A DNA stretch of 64,000 nucleotides, taken from NCBI RefSeq assembly GCF_024347095.1, contig NZ_AP024903.1, forward strand, positions 620,001 to 684,000, read 5' to 3'. A model generated the notes under the pieces. It did not search any database. It worked only from the letters and a program-made list of their open reading frames with translations, and was not told where the DNA came from. This stretch comes from Vibrio rhizosphaerae. Its GTDB lineage: Bacteria; Pseudomonadota; Gammaproteobacteria; Enterobacterales; Vibrionaceae. This document shows positions 54,781-63,142 of the stretch, one piece after another. The translations under genes and the position numbers were made by a program. Within the stretch, counting starts at the first letter, position 1; every line of letters begins with the position of its first letter.

Positions 54781-55879
54781 ATGTTTGAAATCAACCCGAT
54801 AAAAAACCGCCTACAGGATGTGTCTGAGCGCACAAATGTCCTGAGGGGGTATCTTTGACTATGATGTAAAAAAAGAACGTCTCGAAGAAGTCAACGCAGA
54901 ACTTGAACAACCCGAAGTTTGGAACGAACCTGAGCGAGCACAGGCGCTGGGAAAAGAGCGTGCCGCGTTAGAAGCCATCGTCGAAACCATCGATCTTTTG
55001 GATCGGGGTGTTGATGATGTTGAAGGCTTGCTTGAGCTGGCGATTGAAGCCGAAGATCAGGAAACGTTCGATGAGATCGGTCCCGAGCTGGATGAGCTTG
55101 AAGTTAATCTGGAAAAACTGGAGTTTCGCCGGATGTTCTCCGGAGAGCACGATCCTTCCGATTGTTATATTGACCTTCAGGCAGGTTCCGGTGGCACCGA
55201 AGCACAAGACTGGACTTCAATGCTACTGCGGATGTATTTGCGTTGGGCCGAAGCGAAAGGCTTTAAGACTGAAGTGATTGAAGTTTCCGAGGGTGAAGTT
55301 GCCGGGCTGAAATCGGTCACGGTGCGGATCGTCGGCGAATATGCTTATGGCTGGCTACGGACTGAGACTGGCGTTCACCGTTTGGTGCGTAAGTCACCGT
55401 TTGATTCCGGCGGTCGTCGTCATACTTCTTTTGCATCTGCGTTTGTCTATCCCGAGGTTGATGAAAACATTGATATCGATATCAATCCGGCTGATCTGCG
55501 CATCGATGTTTACCGGGCATCCGGTGCCGGTGGTCAGCACGTCAATACCACTGAGTCAGCGGTCCGGATTACGCACTTACCGACCAACACAGTTGTTCAG
55601 TGTCAGACTGACCGCTCCCAGCACAAAAATAAAGATCAGGCGATGAAGCAACTTCGTGCGAAGCTGTTTGAGCTTGAACTGCATAAACAGAATGCCGAGA
55701 AACAGGCGAATGAAGATGCCAAATCCGATATCGGATGGGGGAGTCAGATTCGTTCTTACGTGCTTGATGACTCGCGGATCAAAGATCTGAGAACGGGGAT
55801 CGAAAACCGGAATACTCAGGCGGTTCTGGATGGCGACTTAGATAAATTCATTGAAGCAAGCCTGAAATCAGGTCTTTAA
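54781..55879 (+). CDS. prfB: peptide chain release factor 2 (programmed +1 frameshift)
   Basis: RF2 reads UAA and UGA stops. Frame 0 starts at ATG 54781 and meets an in-frame TGA at codon 26 (54856-54858). A +1 shift there continues from GAC at 54857 to the stop at 55879, giving 365 residues, equal to E. coli. Seen in the sequence are the SPF codon-recognition motif ([10 protein letters not shown]), and GGQ in [16 protein letters not shown]. The residue three before GAGGQ is Ala ([11 protein letters not shown]), as in most bacteria, where E. coli K-12 has Thr246. lysS follows after 30 bp, the usual prfB-lysS operon. Confidence 0.97.
54844..54858 (+). promoter_or_regulatory. prfB autoregulatory +1 frameshift site
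   Basis: AGG GGG TAT CTT TGA C is the classical element: an internal Shine-Dalgarno-like AGGGGG, a 3-nt spacer, the slippery CTT and the UGA stop. Low RF2 slows termination at UGA and favours shifting to make more RF2. Confidence 0.97.
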
Positions 55880-55909
55880 GCTTTTCACCGATATGACAGG
55901 TACATCGAA

Positions 55910-57442
55910 ATGACTGATGCGATTCAAAACGAAACGACGCAAGAAAGTAACAGACAAGAAGAGAATAAACTTATCGCGGAACGACGCGGTAAGTTAGATT
56001 ATATCCGTCAGGATTGTAAGGCAAACGGTCACCCGAATGATTTTCGTCGTGATAGTCTGGCCAGTGATTTGCAACAAACATTCGGTGAAAAGACAAAAGA
56101 AGAATTGGAAGCATTGAATCATGTTGTAGCCATTGCCGGACGAATTATGGCAAAACGTGGCCCTTTCCTCGTGATTCAGGAAACTTCCGGCCGAATTCAG
56201 GCGTATGCCAGTAAAGATGTACAGAAAGATTTGAAAGCCAAATATCAAGGGCTGGATATCGGTGACATCATTGGTGTAAAAGGAGCACTGCATAAGTCCG
56301 GAAAAGGGGATTTATATGTCAATATGGAATCTTACCAACTGTTGACGAAAGCGCTGCGTCCATTACCCGAAAAATTCCACGGTCTGACGGATCAGGAAAT
56401 GCGTTATCGTCAACGTTATGTCGATCTGATCATGAACGAAGATTCACGTCAGGCATTCATCATCCGCTCTAAGTTGGTCAGTGCAATTCGTCACTTTATG
56501 ATCGGCAAAGGGTATATTGAAGTTGAAACACCAATGATGCAGAGCATTCCCGGTGGTGCAACGGCTCGTCCGTTTATTACCCACCATAATGCGTTAGATA
56601 TGGAAATGTATCTGCGGATTGCTCCGGAGCTTTATCTCAAACGTCTGGTTGTTGGTGGTTTTGACCGAGTCTTCGAAATCAACCGTAACTTCAGAAATGA
56701 AGGACTTTCTCCTCGCCACAATCCTGAATTTACCATGATGGAATTCTATCAGGCTTATGCGGATTATAAGGATTTGATGGATTTAACCGAAGAAATGTTA
56801 AGTTCGGTTGCGCTGGAAGTGCTAGGTTCGACGTCAATGCCTTATGGCGATGAAACGGTTGAGTTTGGTGGCCAGTATGCCCGTATGAGTATGTTAGAAG
56901 CGGTAATACACTACAATCCTGATCATGCAGAGATTCAGCGTCTTGATAATGACAAGATTCAGGATCGTGAGCTGATGGTTGCGATTGCTAAATCACTGCA
57001 TATCGAAGTTGAACCATTCTGGACATGTGGCCAGTTACTGGAAGAAATTTTTGGTGAAACTGCTGAGCCAAAACTGATTCAACCGACTTTCATTACGGGG
57101 TATCCGGCGGATATTTCTCCTCTGGCGCGTCGTAGTGATGATAATCCATTTCTTACGGATCGCTTTGAGTTCTTTATCGGTGGCCGGGAAGTTGCCAATG
57201 GTTTCTCTGAGTTGAATGATGCTGAAGATCAGGATGCACGCTTTAAGGCACAAGTTGATGCCAAAGATGCCGGGGATGATGAAGCGATGTTCTATGATGC
57301 TGATTATATTACTGCGCTAGAACATGGTTTACCGCCGACTGCGGGACAGGGGATTGGTATTGACCGCTTGGCCATGTTGTTCACAAACACGCATACCATT
57401 CGGGATGTCATTTTATTCCCGGCAATGCGTCCTCAGGGATAA
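55910..57442 (+). CDS. lysS: lysyl-tRNA synthetase (class II)
   Basis: Charges tRNA-Lys. The 510-residue product has an N-terminal OB-fold anticodon-binding domain (about 60-150, [27 protein letters not shown]) and a class II catalytic domain with motif 1 ([25 protein letters not shown]), motif 2 ([26 protein letters not shown]) and motif 3 ([13 protein letters not shown]). It follows prfB closely. A terminator ends the unit. Confidence 0.97.
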   Translation: MTDAIQNETTQESNRQEENKLIAERRGKLDYIRQDCKANGHPNDFRRDSLASDLQQTFGEKTKEELEALNHVVAIAGRIMAKRGPFLVIQETSGRIQAYASKDVQKDLKAKYQGLDIGDIIGVKGALHKSGKGDLYVNMESYQLLTKALRPLPEKFHGLTDQEMRYRQRYVDLIMNEDSRQAFIIRSKLVSAIRHFMIGKGYIEVETPMMQSIPGGATARPFITHHNALDMEMYLRIAPELYLKRLVVGGFDRVFEINRNFRNEGLSPRHNPEFTMMEFYQAYADYKDLMDLTEEMLSSVALEVLGSTSMPYGDETVEFGGQYARMSMLEAVIHYNPDHAEIQRLDNDKIQDRELMVAIAKSLHIEVEPFWTCGQLLEEIFGETAEPKLIQPTFITGYPADISPLARRSDDNPFLTDRFEFFIGGREVANGFSELNDAEDQDARFKAQVDAKDAGDDEAMFYDADYITALEHGLPPTAGQGIGIDRLAMLFTNTHTIRDVILFPAMRPQG

Positions 57443-57489
57443 TTGACTAAATTTATTACTGGTGATGGATTAAAGTGCTAAAAAACACG

Positions 57490-57520
57490 GAAAGCCTTTC
57501 CTTCGGGAAAGGCTTTGTTT
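57490..57520 (+). terminator. lysS terminator
   Basis: AAAGCCTTTCC-TTCG-GGAAAGGCTTT, an 11-bp stem with a UUCG-type tetraloop and a following GTTTT. Confidence 0.92.
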
Positions 57521-57798
57521 TATCAGAAAGAGCAGGTAGGATGATTAGACCAGTGATGATTTCATATATTAGAGGAGTGGAAAGGGGGGAAATATATTTA
57601 AGTAGTTGTCATCGGATAAGGAAAACGGGTCGTAGTATTTTGTCGCTTTTGTTCTTTTTATGTCATCTTCTATGTTAGTCTCATAAGTAAGAATATGCGT
57701 TTTTTAATTCGTGCCTACGGTAGCGTAATTATTAATAATTAATACTATATAAGCCCCCAAATAACATAACAATATGAATAAATGATAAGGAATAGTTC

Positions 57799-59130
57799 AT
57801 GGGTAATCAGTTCCGTATGGACTCTGTGCCAGGTTCTCTTATCGTGGTTGGTGGCACGTATGAACCATGGCTTTCGGTATTAGAACAAGTTGGTTGGCGA
57901 TGTTCTCAAGTCGGCGATTTAAGAAAGGCAGATGTCTTGTTTGATGAAATCGGTCCATGTATCGGTATTGTCGATTTAAGTCACGATGAGTTCAGTTTAA
58001 ATGGGGTTGCGAACTTAGTGAGTAGTCATAGACAAGTTCGATGGCTGGCCTTCATTCGCGAATCACAATTAAGCTCAGATACAATATGTCAATTTATTGT
58101 AAACTTTTGTATTGATTTCTTTACTGCGCCAATCCCAGATGCGCAGCTGCTAAGTACGATCGGCCATCAGCTTGGTATGTTGAAGCTTGAGAAAAAAGTG
58201 TGGCCTCACTATGGGTTAAACGATAATTTTGGCCTGATTGGCGAGTCGGTACCAATGAAACGACTGCGTGATCAGATCAAACGAATCGGGCCAACCGATG
58301 TGAGTATTTTGATTCATGGTGAGAGTGGTTCAGGTAAAGAGATGGTTGCCAAGGCGGTCCATCATTCTTCTTCCCGTGCCAAAAAACCGTTTATCTCTGT
58401 TAACTGCCGTGCAATGTCCGAAAAACGTTTTGCGATGGAATTGTTTGGTATTGGCGCCGATGATGATTTTGTTTCAATTCTGGAAAAAGCAGATGGTGGC
58501 ACTGTTCTTCTGAATGATATTTTATCAATTACAAAAGATCAGCAGTTGAATTTGCTCCGTTTTTTTCAAGAAGGAACGATAGAGACATCGAGAGGATTCC
58601 AGACGGTTGATATCCGGATTCTCGCCGCAAATGCGACGGATATAGAGAAAGCTTTGATTGATGGTAATTTCAATGACGAGCTATATCACTATATCAATGT
58701 ACTGCGAATCAATGTCCCTAGCTTGAAAGAACGTGTTTCCGATATCCCTTTAATTGCCCGTCATTATCTTCAGCAATTTTCAAAAGAGTATAATGCCCAA
58801 GCTCGCGATTTTACAGAGGATGCACTCAAAATGCTTTCCCGCTACCATTGGCCAGGGAACATTCGTGAGTTAATCAATCAGGTAAAACGAATGGTCCTGA
58901 TGTCTGATACGGTCATGCTCGGTGAGAGCAATCTGGATTTACCAAAATTTGGAGATGGAAAACTAAGTCTGAAAAGTATTCGTGAACGTTCTGAGAAAGA
59001 AGCGTTGATGCTGGTGCTTGAGTCTAATTCCGGGCAAATTACTCAGGCAGCAAAAGAGTTAGGCATATCCAGAGCAACCATGTATCGTTTGCTGAATAAG
59101 CATAATTTAATTTCAGAAGACATGAATTAA
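57799..59130 (+). CDS. vpsR: biofilm regulator VpsR
   Basis: VpsR is the master activator of Vibrio polysaccharide genes and binds c-di-GMP. The 443-residue product closely follows V. cholerae VpsR: receiver-like domain with Asp59 (GIVDLSHDEF), AAA+ domain with Walker A GESGSGKE, and a Fis-type helix-turn-helix (ITQAAKELGISRATMYRLLNKHN). The GAFTGA sigma-54 contact loop is absent, and Walker B reads LLND in place of a D-E pair, both known for VpsR. It sits after lysS as in V. cholerae and 9 kb from the EPS locus, its probable target. Confidence 0.95.
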   Translation: MGNQFRMDSVPGSLIVVGGTYEPWLSVLEQVGWRCSQVGDLRKADVLFDEIGPCIGIVDLSHDEFSLNGVANLVSSHRQVRWLAFIRESQLSSDTICQFIVNFCIDFFTAPIPDAQLLSTIGHQLGMLKLEKKVWPHYGLNDNFGLIGESVPMKRLRDQIKRIGPTDVSILIHGESGSGKEMVAKAVHHSSSRAKKPFISVNCRAMSEKRFAMELFGIGADDDFVSILEKADGGTVLLNDILSITKDQQLNLLRFFQEGTIETSRGFQTVDIRILAANATDIEKALIDGNFNDELYHYINVLRINVPSLKERVSDIPLIARHYLQQFSKEYNAQARDFTEDALKMLSRYHWPGNIRELINQVKRMVLMSDTVMLGESNLDLPKFGDGKLSLKSIRERSEKEALMLVLESNSGQITQAAKELGISRATMYRLLNKHNLISEDMN

Positions 59131-59178
59131 TTTATATGATGATTATCTTATTTTAGGAAGTTCTTATAAATTGATTTG

Positions 59179-59214
59179 AAAAGCCTTATGATGTCGGTAA
59201 GGCTTTTTTATTTT
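59179..59214 (+). terminator. vpsR terminator
   Basis: AAAAGCCTTA ... TAAGGCTTTT stem with a 9-nt loop and a T-rich tail. The remainder of the 318-bp gap to the next small gene is AT-rich without another gene. Confidence 0.8.
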
Positions 59215-59360
59215 ATCCCTATCCTTGTATGACTAAAAATATTGTTAGTGAATTGTTTCAATAAAATAATTCATTTCAGCTGAATGTCATCATGGTTAAC
59301 TGAACGATTGTTAATTATTGAATTAATCTATTTTTTTGAAGAATATGGATGGTTCATTGA

Positions 59361-59389
59361 TTGATTTATTGATTTATTCCTATTAAATT
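59361..59389 (+). promoter_or_regulatory. candidate promoter of the small-protein pair
   Basis: TTGATT (59361-59366), a 17-bp spacer and TAAATT (59384-59389), about 60 bp before the 39-codon ORF. TTGATT-like repeats around it make the exact choice uncertain. Confidence 0.35.
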
Positions 59390-59448
59390 ATCGTTGTGAC
59401 TTCGGTCATCATTATCAATTGGATTGTAACAACTAAAGGAGACGCGCT

Positions 59449-59568
59449 ATGAAATCTTTATTCAGCATTATTTCTTGCCGTGCGTTTCTATCTCTACTTA
59501 TTTCTCATTTGCCAGTCAATACCACTACGGGTATGCCACAACAAATGAAACGAGATATTTTTAGTTAA
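59449..59568 (+). CDS. small hypothetical protein, 39 residues
   Basis: A short ORF (MKSLFSIISCRAFLSLLISH ... MKRDIFS) with an excellent ribosome binding site, AAAGGAG 7 nt before the ATG. The first 20 residues are hydrophobic; the rest is polar. I recognise no family. A 12-bp hairpin separates it from the DUF1127 gene, which also has an ideal ribosome binding site. It may be a membrane miniprotein or a leader peptide. Confidence 0.5.
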   Translation: MKSLFSIISCRAFLSLLISHLPVNTTTGMPQQMKRDIFS

Positions 59569-59585
59569 CCAATCCGTAAGCTTTT

Positions 59586-59618
59586 TTATTAGGCTGCGGA
59601 AATGTAGCAGCTTAATAA
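59586..59618 (+). repeat. hairpin between the two small genes
   Basis: TTATTAGGCTGC (59586-59597) pairs with GCAGCTTAATAA (59607-59618) over 12 bp with one G-T pair and a 9-nt loop. No T run follows, so it is more likely a processing or attenuation structure. Confidence 0.55.
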
Positions 59619-59702
59619 GTCAAAGAATCCAATTCTCTGTCCCGTATTCTATTAAGTACCGCTAGGTTTCCTTCAGCCGATGATCTCTCAAGGAGAATAC
59701 CT

Positions 59703-59963
59703 ATGCGTCATTCATTTTATTTATCACTTGCAGCATGGCTCATTCGAGCTGATTTACGTCGTGAAGAACGGGTATGGCGGGTATGGAGAAGAAAAGTACG
59801 TCGGAGTGCTTACGATATTCCATGGGACAATCCTCATTTGCTGCGTGATATCGGTCTGGAAGCGGATGGCCGGGCAATGTCTCGTTCGATCAATGAAGAT
59901 CAACGTGTGACTCGTCGGATGCACCTGCTCAGGCAGTTGATATCATTGCGAATACCGACATAA
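59703..59963 (+). CDS. DUF1127 family protein
   Basis: An 86-residue basic protein, MRHSFYLSLAAWLIRADLRREERVW..., with the DUF1127 signature NPHLLRDIGLEADGR (about residues 43-57). Start ATG 59703 has AAGGAG 7 nt upstream. Small Arg-rich DUF1127 proteins in other proteobacteria have been linked to RNA metabolism and phosphate/carbon control; no function can be assigned here. A perfect 12-bp terminator-like stem follows. Confidence 0.8.
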   Translation: MRHSFYLSLAAWLIRADLRREERVWRVWRRKVRRSAYDIPWDNPHLLRDIGLEADGRAMSRSINEDQRVTRRMHLLRQLISLRIPT

Positions 59964-59970
59964 CTCAAAC

Positions 59971-60000
59971 AGGCCAAAAGGATGTGCGTCCTTTTGGCCT
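59971..60000. terminator. terminator-like stem between the DUF1127 gene and tas
   Basis: AGGCCAAAAGGA and TCCTTTTGGCCT, a perfect 12-bp stem with a 6-nt loop. The T run is weak on both sides, but the convergent position fits a shared terminator. Confidence 0.65.
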
Positions 60001-60063
60001 GTGCTTATTTCGCTCGTCGATAGCCTTCAATAAGGCGGAGGGCTGTTATCAATAGCAATACAA

Positions 60064-61113
60064 TTACGGACAAGGGTTGGAGTAGGTTGTCGCAATCTCA
60101 TTGATCTTGGCGATGATTTCATCCGACAATGTGATTTCAATACTATCGATATTACTTTTTAATTGATCTAATGTTGTTGCCCCAATAATGTTGGCGCCGA
60201 CAAACGAACGCTGATTGACGAAAGCAAGGGCCATTTGTGCCGGGTCGAGTTGATAATCGCGGGCAAGTTGAATATAAGCTTCGGTTGCTTTAATTCCCTG
60301 AGGAGTGAAGTAGCGTTTAAATCGTTCGAAGCGAGTACAGCGAGCCCCTTCCGGCTTGGCACCATCGAGATATTTTCCGCTGAGAATGCCAAATGCAAGC
60401 GGGGAGTAAGCCAGTAATTTCACCCCTTCAAAATGACTGATTTCTGACAGGCCTATCTCAAAGCTACGATTCAACAGATTATAGGGGTTTTGAATCGTGA
60501 CAATCCGGGGTAAATCATGTTTTTCGGCTAACCGGAGATAAGTCATCACACCCCAAGGGGTCTCATTGGATACACCAATATAGCGGATCTTTCCTGCCCG
60601 GACGAGATCGGTCATTGCTTCCAGTGTTTCAATCAATGTCACTTCTTCTTTCTCTGGAAGTTCAGGATAATTGAGTGTGCCGAAACAGTTGGTTTGACGC
60701 TGTGGCCAATGCAGCTGGTACAAATCGATATAATCCGTTTTTAATCGTGCGAGACTATCGTCAATGGCTTGATGAATATTACGATGATCCAGTGCCATGT
60801 TCTCCCGGATCTGAAGTGGATTTCTTGGCCCTGCGTTGACCGGACCAGCCACTTTAGTTGCCAGCACGATTTTTTCTCTTTTGCCTGATTTTTCAAGCCA
60901 GTGGCCAATAAATTCTTCTGTTTTTCCCTGAGTTTCCGGAGAAGGGGGAATCGGATAGACTTCTGCCGTATCGATAAAATTCACGCCTCGTTCGAGAGCG
61001 TAGTCAAGTTGGCTGCAAGCATCATCACATGTATTTTGTTGACCGAAGGTCATGGTACCAAGGCAGATTTTACTGACTTCTAATGTTGAGTGAGGCAGCT
61101 TTGTATAATGCAT
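60064..61113 (-). CDS. tas: NADP(H)-dependent aldo-keto reductase Tas
   Basis: A 349-residue TIM-barrel oxidoreductase resembling E. coli Tas (346). It has KICLGTMTFGQQNT, FIDTAEVYP (catalytic Asp and Tyr), VLATKVAGP (catalytic Lys), YIDLYQLHWPQR (catalytic His) and GVSNETPWG. I start at the ATG at 61113 (MHYTKLPHS), with GGAAG upstream, because the 17 residues before it do not match. In E. coli tas is also near mutH. The physiological substrate is unknown. Confidence 0.93.
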   Translation of the reverse strand: MHYTKLPHSTLEVSKICLGTMTFGQQNTCDDACSQLDYALERGVNFIDTAEVYPIPPSPETQGKTEEFIGHWLEKSGKREKIVLATKVAGPVNAGPRNPLQIRENMALDHRNIHQAIDDSLARLKTDYIDLYQLHWPQRQTNCFGTLNYPELPEKEEVTLIETLEAMTDLVRAGKIRYIGVSNETPWGVMTYLRLAEKHDLPRIVTIQNPYNLLNRSFEIGLSEISHFEGVKLLAYSPLAFGILSGKYLDGAKPEGARCTRFERFKRYFTPQGIKATEAYIQLARDYQLDPAQMALAFVNQRSFVGANIIGATTLDQLKSNIDSIEITLSDEIIAKINEIATTYSNPCP

Positions 61114-61327
61114 ATGACTTCCTTTCTTGTTAGAGAACCAATTATCTAGCAGATCCGACTGCAATTTTCATTAGGTTTGAACGCGCGTATATATGCTTCG
61201 CCTTTCACTATAAGCGAAGTGCCTACCGAAAAGGAAATAGAAATTAATAGTCAAGGTTTGGTGATCAAAACCTGCAATCATCAAGGCTAGAACGATATCG
61301 GTTGTGGTGCAGTTTTGACTGATGCGT

Positions 61328-61993
61328 TTATATGAAATGATGGGCGAGAATCTGTGCGGTAAATTGAGTGCGCAGATAAAATCCGCGTGGGCGTGTGCGG
61401 ATTCTTTTTCCGTTATAGCCATAAGCTTCGGTTTTGACGCGACCGTTGGCCGCCTTGGGTCGTAATTGAAGGATCTCTCCATGTCTGGCGGTGACTTGTT
61501 CTATCTGGCCTAACACGATGAATTCCATCAGTTCTTCCCAGTCATTTTTGAGTTGTACTTCTTGTTGCGGTGAAGGGCTCCATAGCAGGGGGGCACCGAC
61601 TTTTCTGTCAGCGATGGGAATCTCTCGTTCTCCTTCTACCGGGATCCAGAGAACGCGCGACAGTTTGTTCCTGACATGACTGTTTTCCCAGGTCAGCCCC
61701 TGCACACCTGTTAACGGTGCCACGGAGACAAATGTTGTTTCAAGTGGTTTGCCGACAGCACTAACAGGAATACTTTTTAGCTCAATGCCCAGTTTTTCAA
61801 AATCCTGTTGGGGTTTGCTGCCTGCCGTTGCACCCAAGTGCCATTCGAGAAGTTGACCGACCCAACCTTTATCCTTTTTCAGATCCAGAGGCACTTTCAT
61901 CCCGGCAGTGGCTGCAAGTTCAGCAAAACTGAATCCGGCTATCTCCCAAGCTCTTTCAAGTAATTCTCTTTCTGTCTGTGGTTCTGGTCTCAT
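61328..61993 (-). CDS. mutH: DNA mismatch repair endonuclease MutH
   Basis: MutH nicks the unmethylated strand at hemimethylated GATC sites when activated by MutL. The 221-residue product has the catalytic D-x6-E-x-K in [33 protein letters not shown] and the C-terminal [20 protein letters not shown]. The ATG at 61993 ([12 protein letters not shown]) matches family N-termini. Its presence implies Dam-directed mismatch repair. It is divergent from rppH; the 628-bp gap carries DnaA boxes. Confidence 0.96.
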   Translation of the reverse strand: MRPEPQTERELLERAWEIAGFSFAELAATAGMKVPLDLKKDKGWVGQLLEWHLGATAGSKPQQDFEKLGIELKSIPVSAVGKPLETTFVSVAPLTGVQGLTWENSHVRNKLSRVLWIPVEGEREIPIADRKVGAPLLWSPSPQQEVQLKNDWEELMEFIVLGQIEQVTARHGEILQLRPKAANGRVKTEAYGYNGKRIRTRPRGFYLRTQFTAQILAHHFI

Positions 61994-62119
61994 AAGATCT
62001 TTCAGATATTCGCAGTCGAAGGGCAACAGTTTAGGATGTAACGAGCACTAGTTTAACAGATGAAATGAGAGGTCGTCATGGTTTGTCTCAAAGAGCTACT
62101 CTGTGATGATTTCCTCAGC

Positions 62120-62237
62120 TTATCCACAGGACGCTTGTGTATAACGATGTGTTACTTCTCTATATGGATGGATATACAGGCTTTTTTACCGGTTTTCTAT
62201 GATTTTTTTAGTGAAATCGTTGTTGTGGTGTGGATAA
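62120..62237. promoter_or_regulatory. DnaA box cluster, candidate DARS2-type site
   Basis: Three perfect TTATNCACA boxes: TTATCCACA on the + strand (62120-62128), TTATACACA on the - strand (62136-62144) and TTATCCACA on the - strand (62229-62237). The first two face each other 7 bp apart and the third repeats the orientation of the second. E. coli DARS2, which reactivates DnaA by ADP/ATP exchange, lies between the same genes and, as I recall, has a core of the same polarity. Confidence 0.7.
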
Positions 62238-62406
62238 AAATGACAGTGGTTGATCTTTGTGCAATGTGATTCCGGGATTGATCCTGATGAATCAAATGAT
62301 GATCATCCGAGTCGTGGCTGTTGAACTAATTGATTGATAAGTAAGGTCTAGTTGGATTTTATCTCGTGTTGTTGAAAAGTTTGTTATGAGAAGAACATCG
62401 AATTAT

Positions 62407-62444
62407 TGTGAGTAATCTATCACTTTTTCACATAGTTACTCACA
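62407..62444. repeat. inverted repeat of DnaA-box-like arms
   Basis: TGTGAGTAA (62407-62415) and TTACTCACA (62436-62444) are perfect 9-bp arms with a 20-bp spacer. Each arm is one base from the DnaA box consensus TTATNCACA. Confidence 0.6.
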
Positions 62445-62621
62445 GAAAAGGTGAATAAGATCAGCCAAATTTGTCATCTTGTGTTAATAAGTTATTCATC
62501 GGCAGTGGCATCTCAAATTTAGTCCACGTCGTATTTTTGTTTTTATTGTCAATGGATATTTGCTACATCTGGGGATCTATGAAAAAATCAGGAGAAGTTA
62601 AATTTTATTAGAGGTTTGCCA

Positions 62622-63140
62622 GTGATAGATGGCGATGGTTATCGACTCAATGTCGGTATTGTAATCTGCAACAACCATGGTCAGGTATTCTGGGCGAAAC
62701 GATACGGACAACATTCTTGGCAATTCCCTCAGGGCGGCATTGATCATGGTGAAACACCAGAACAAGCCATGTTCAGAGAGTTGTACGAAGAGGTTGGTTT
62801 AACAAAAACGGATGTGAAGGTCATTGGTTCCAGTCGTCATTGGTTAAAGTATAAATTGCCCAAACGATTGGTACGCTGGGATTCTCAACCTGTCTGTATT
62901 GGACAAAAACAGAAATGGTTTCTTCTGCGTTTAGAGTGTCATGAGTCTAAAATCAACATGCAGCGTGGAGTAACCCCTGAATTTGATGGTTGGCGTTGGG
63001 TGAGTTATTGGTATCCGGTAAGGCAGGTCGTTTCATTTAAACGCGATGTTTATCGGCGGGCGATGAAAGAGTTTGCCTCGATAGCGATGCCATTTAAAGC
63101 ACGGAAAGTAAAAGGTAAACGGAAAGGGAAAAGAGGATAA
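62622..63140 (+). CDS. rppH: RNA pyrophosphohydrolase RppH
   Basis: RppH removes pyrophosphate from 5' triphosphate RNA ends and starts RNase E decay. The 172-residue product has the Nudix box [23 protein letters not shown], the [25 protein letters not shown] segment, and [26 protein letters not shown]. The GTG at 62622 (MIDGDGYR) aligns with E. coli RppH and has GAGG 7 nt upstream, so it is preferred over a TTG two codons earlier. ptsP follows after 2 bp, the usual operon. Confidence 0.95.
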   Translation: MIDGDGYRLNVGIVICNNHGQVFWAKRYGQHSWQFPQGGIDHGETPEQAMFRELYEEVGLTKTDVKVIGSSRHWLKYKLPKRLVRWDSQPVCIGQKQKWFLLRLECHESKINMQRGVTPEFDGWRWVSYWYPVRQVVSFKRDVYRRAMKEFASIAMPFKARKVKGKRKGKRG

Positions 63141-63142
63141 GC

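Larger units (their letters stand above)
61994..62621. other. mutH-rppH intergenic region
   Basis: This 628-bp gap is AT-rich. A 63-codon frame at 62078-62269 has no ribosome binding site and overlaps the DnaA boxes, so I do not accept it as a gene. The notable content is three perfect DnaA boxes (62120-62237), an IHF-like sequence at 62290-62302 (one mismatch to the core), and an inverted repeat at 62407-62444. Confidence 0.7.

Noticed and set aside
57475..57678. 67-codon ORF after lysS
   Set aside because: It begins inside the lysS terminator region and has no ribosome site or family similarity.
62078..62269. 63-codon ORF between mutH and rppH
   Set aside because: No ribosome binding site, no recognisable domain, and it contains the DnaA boxes; a chance frame is more likely.
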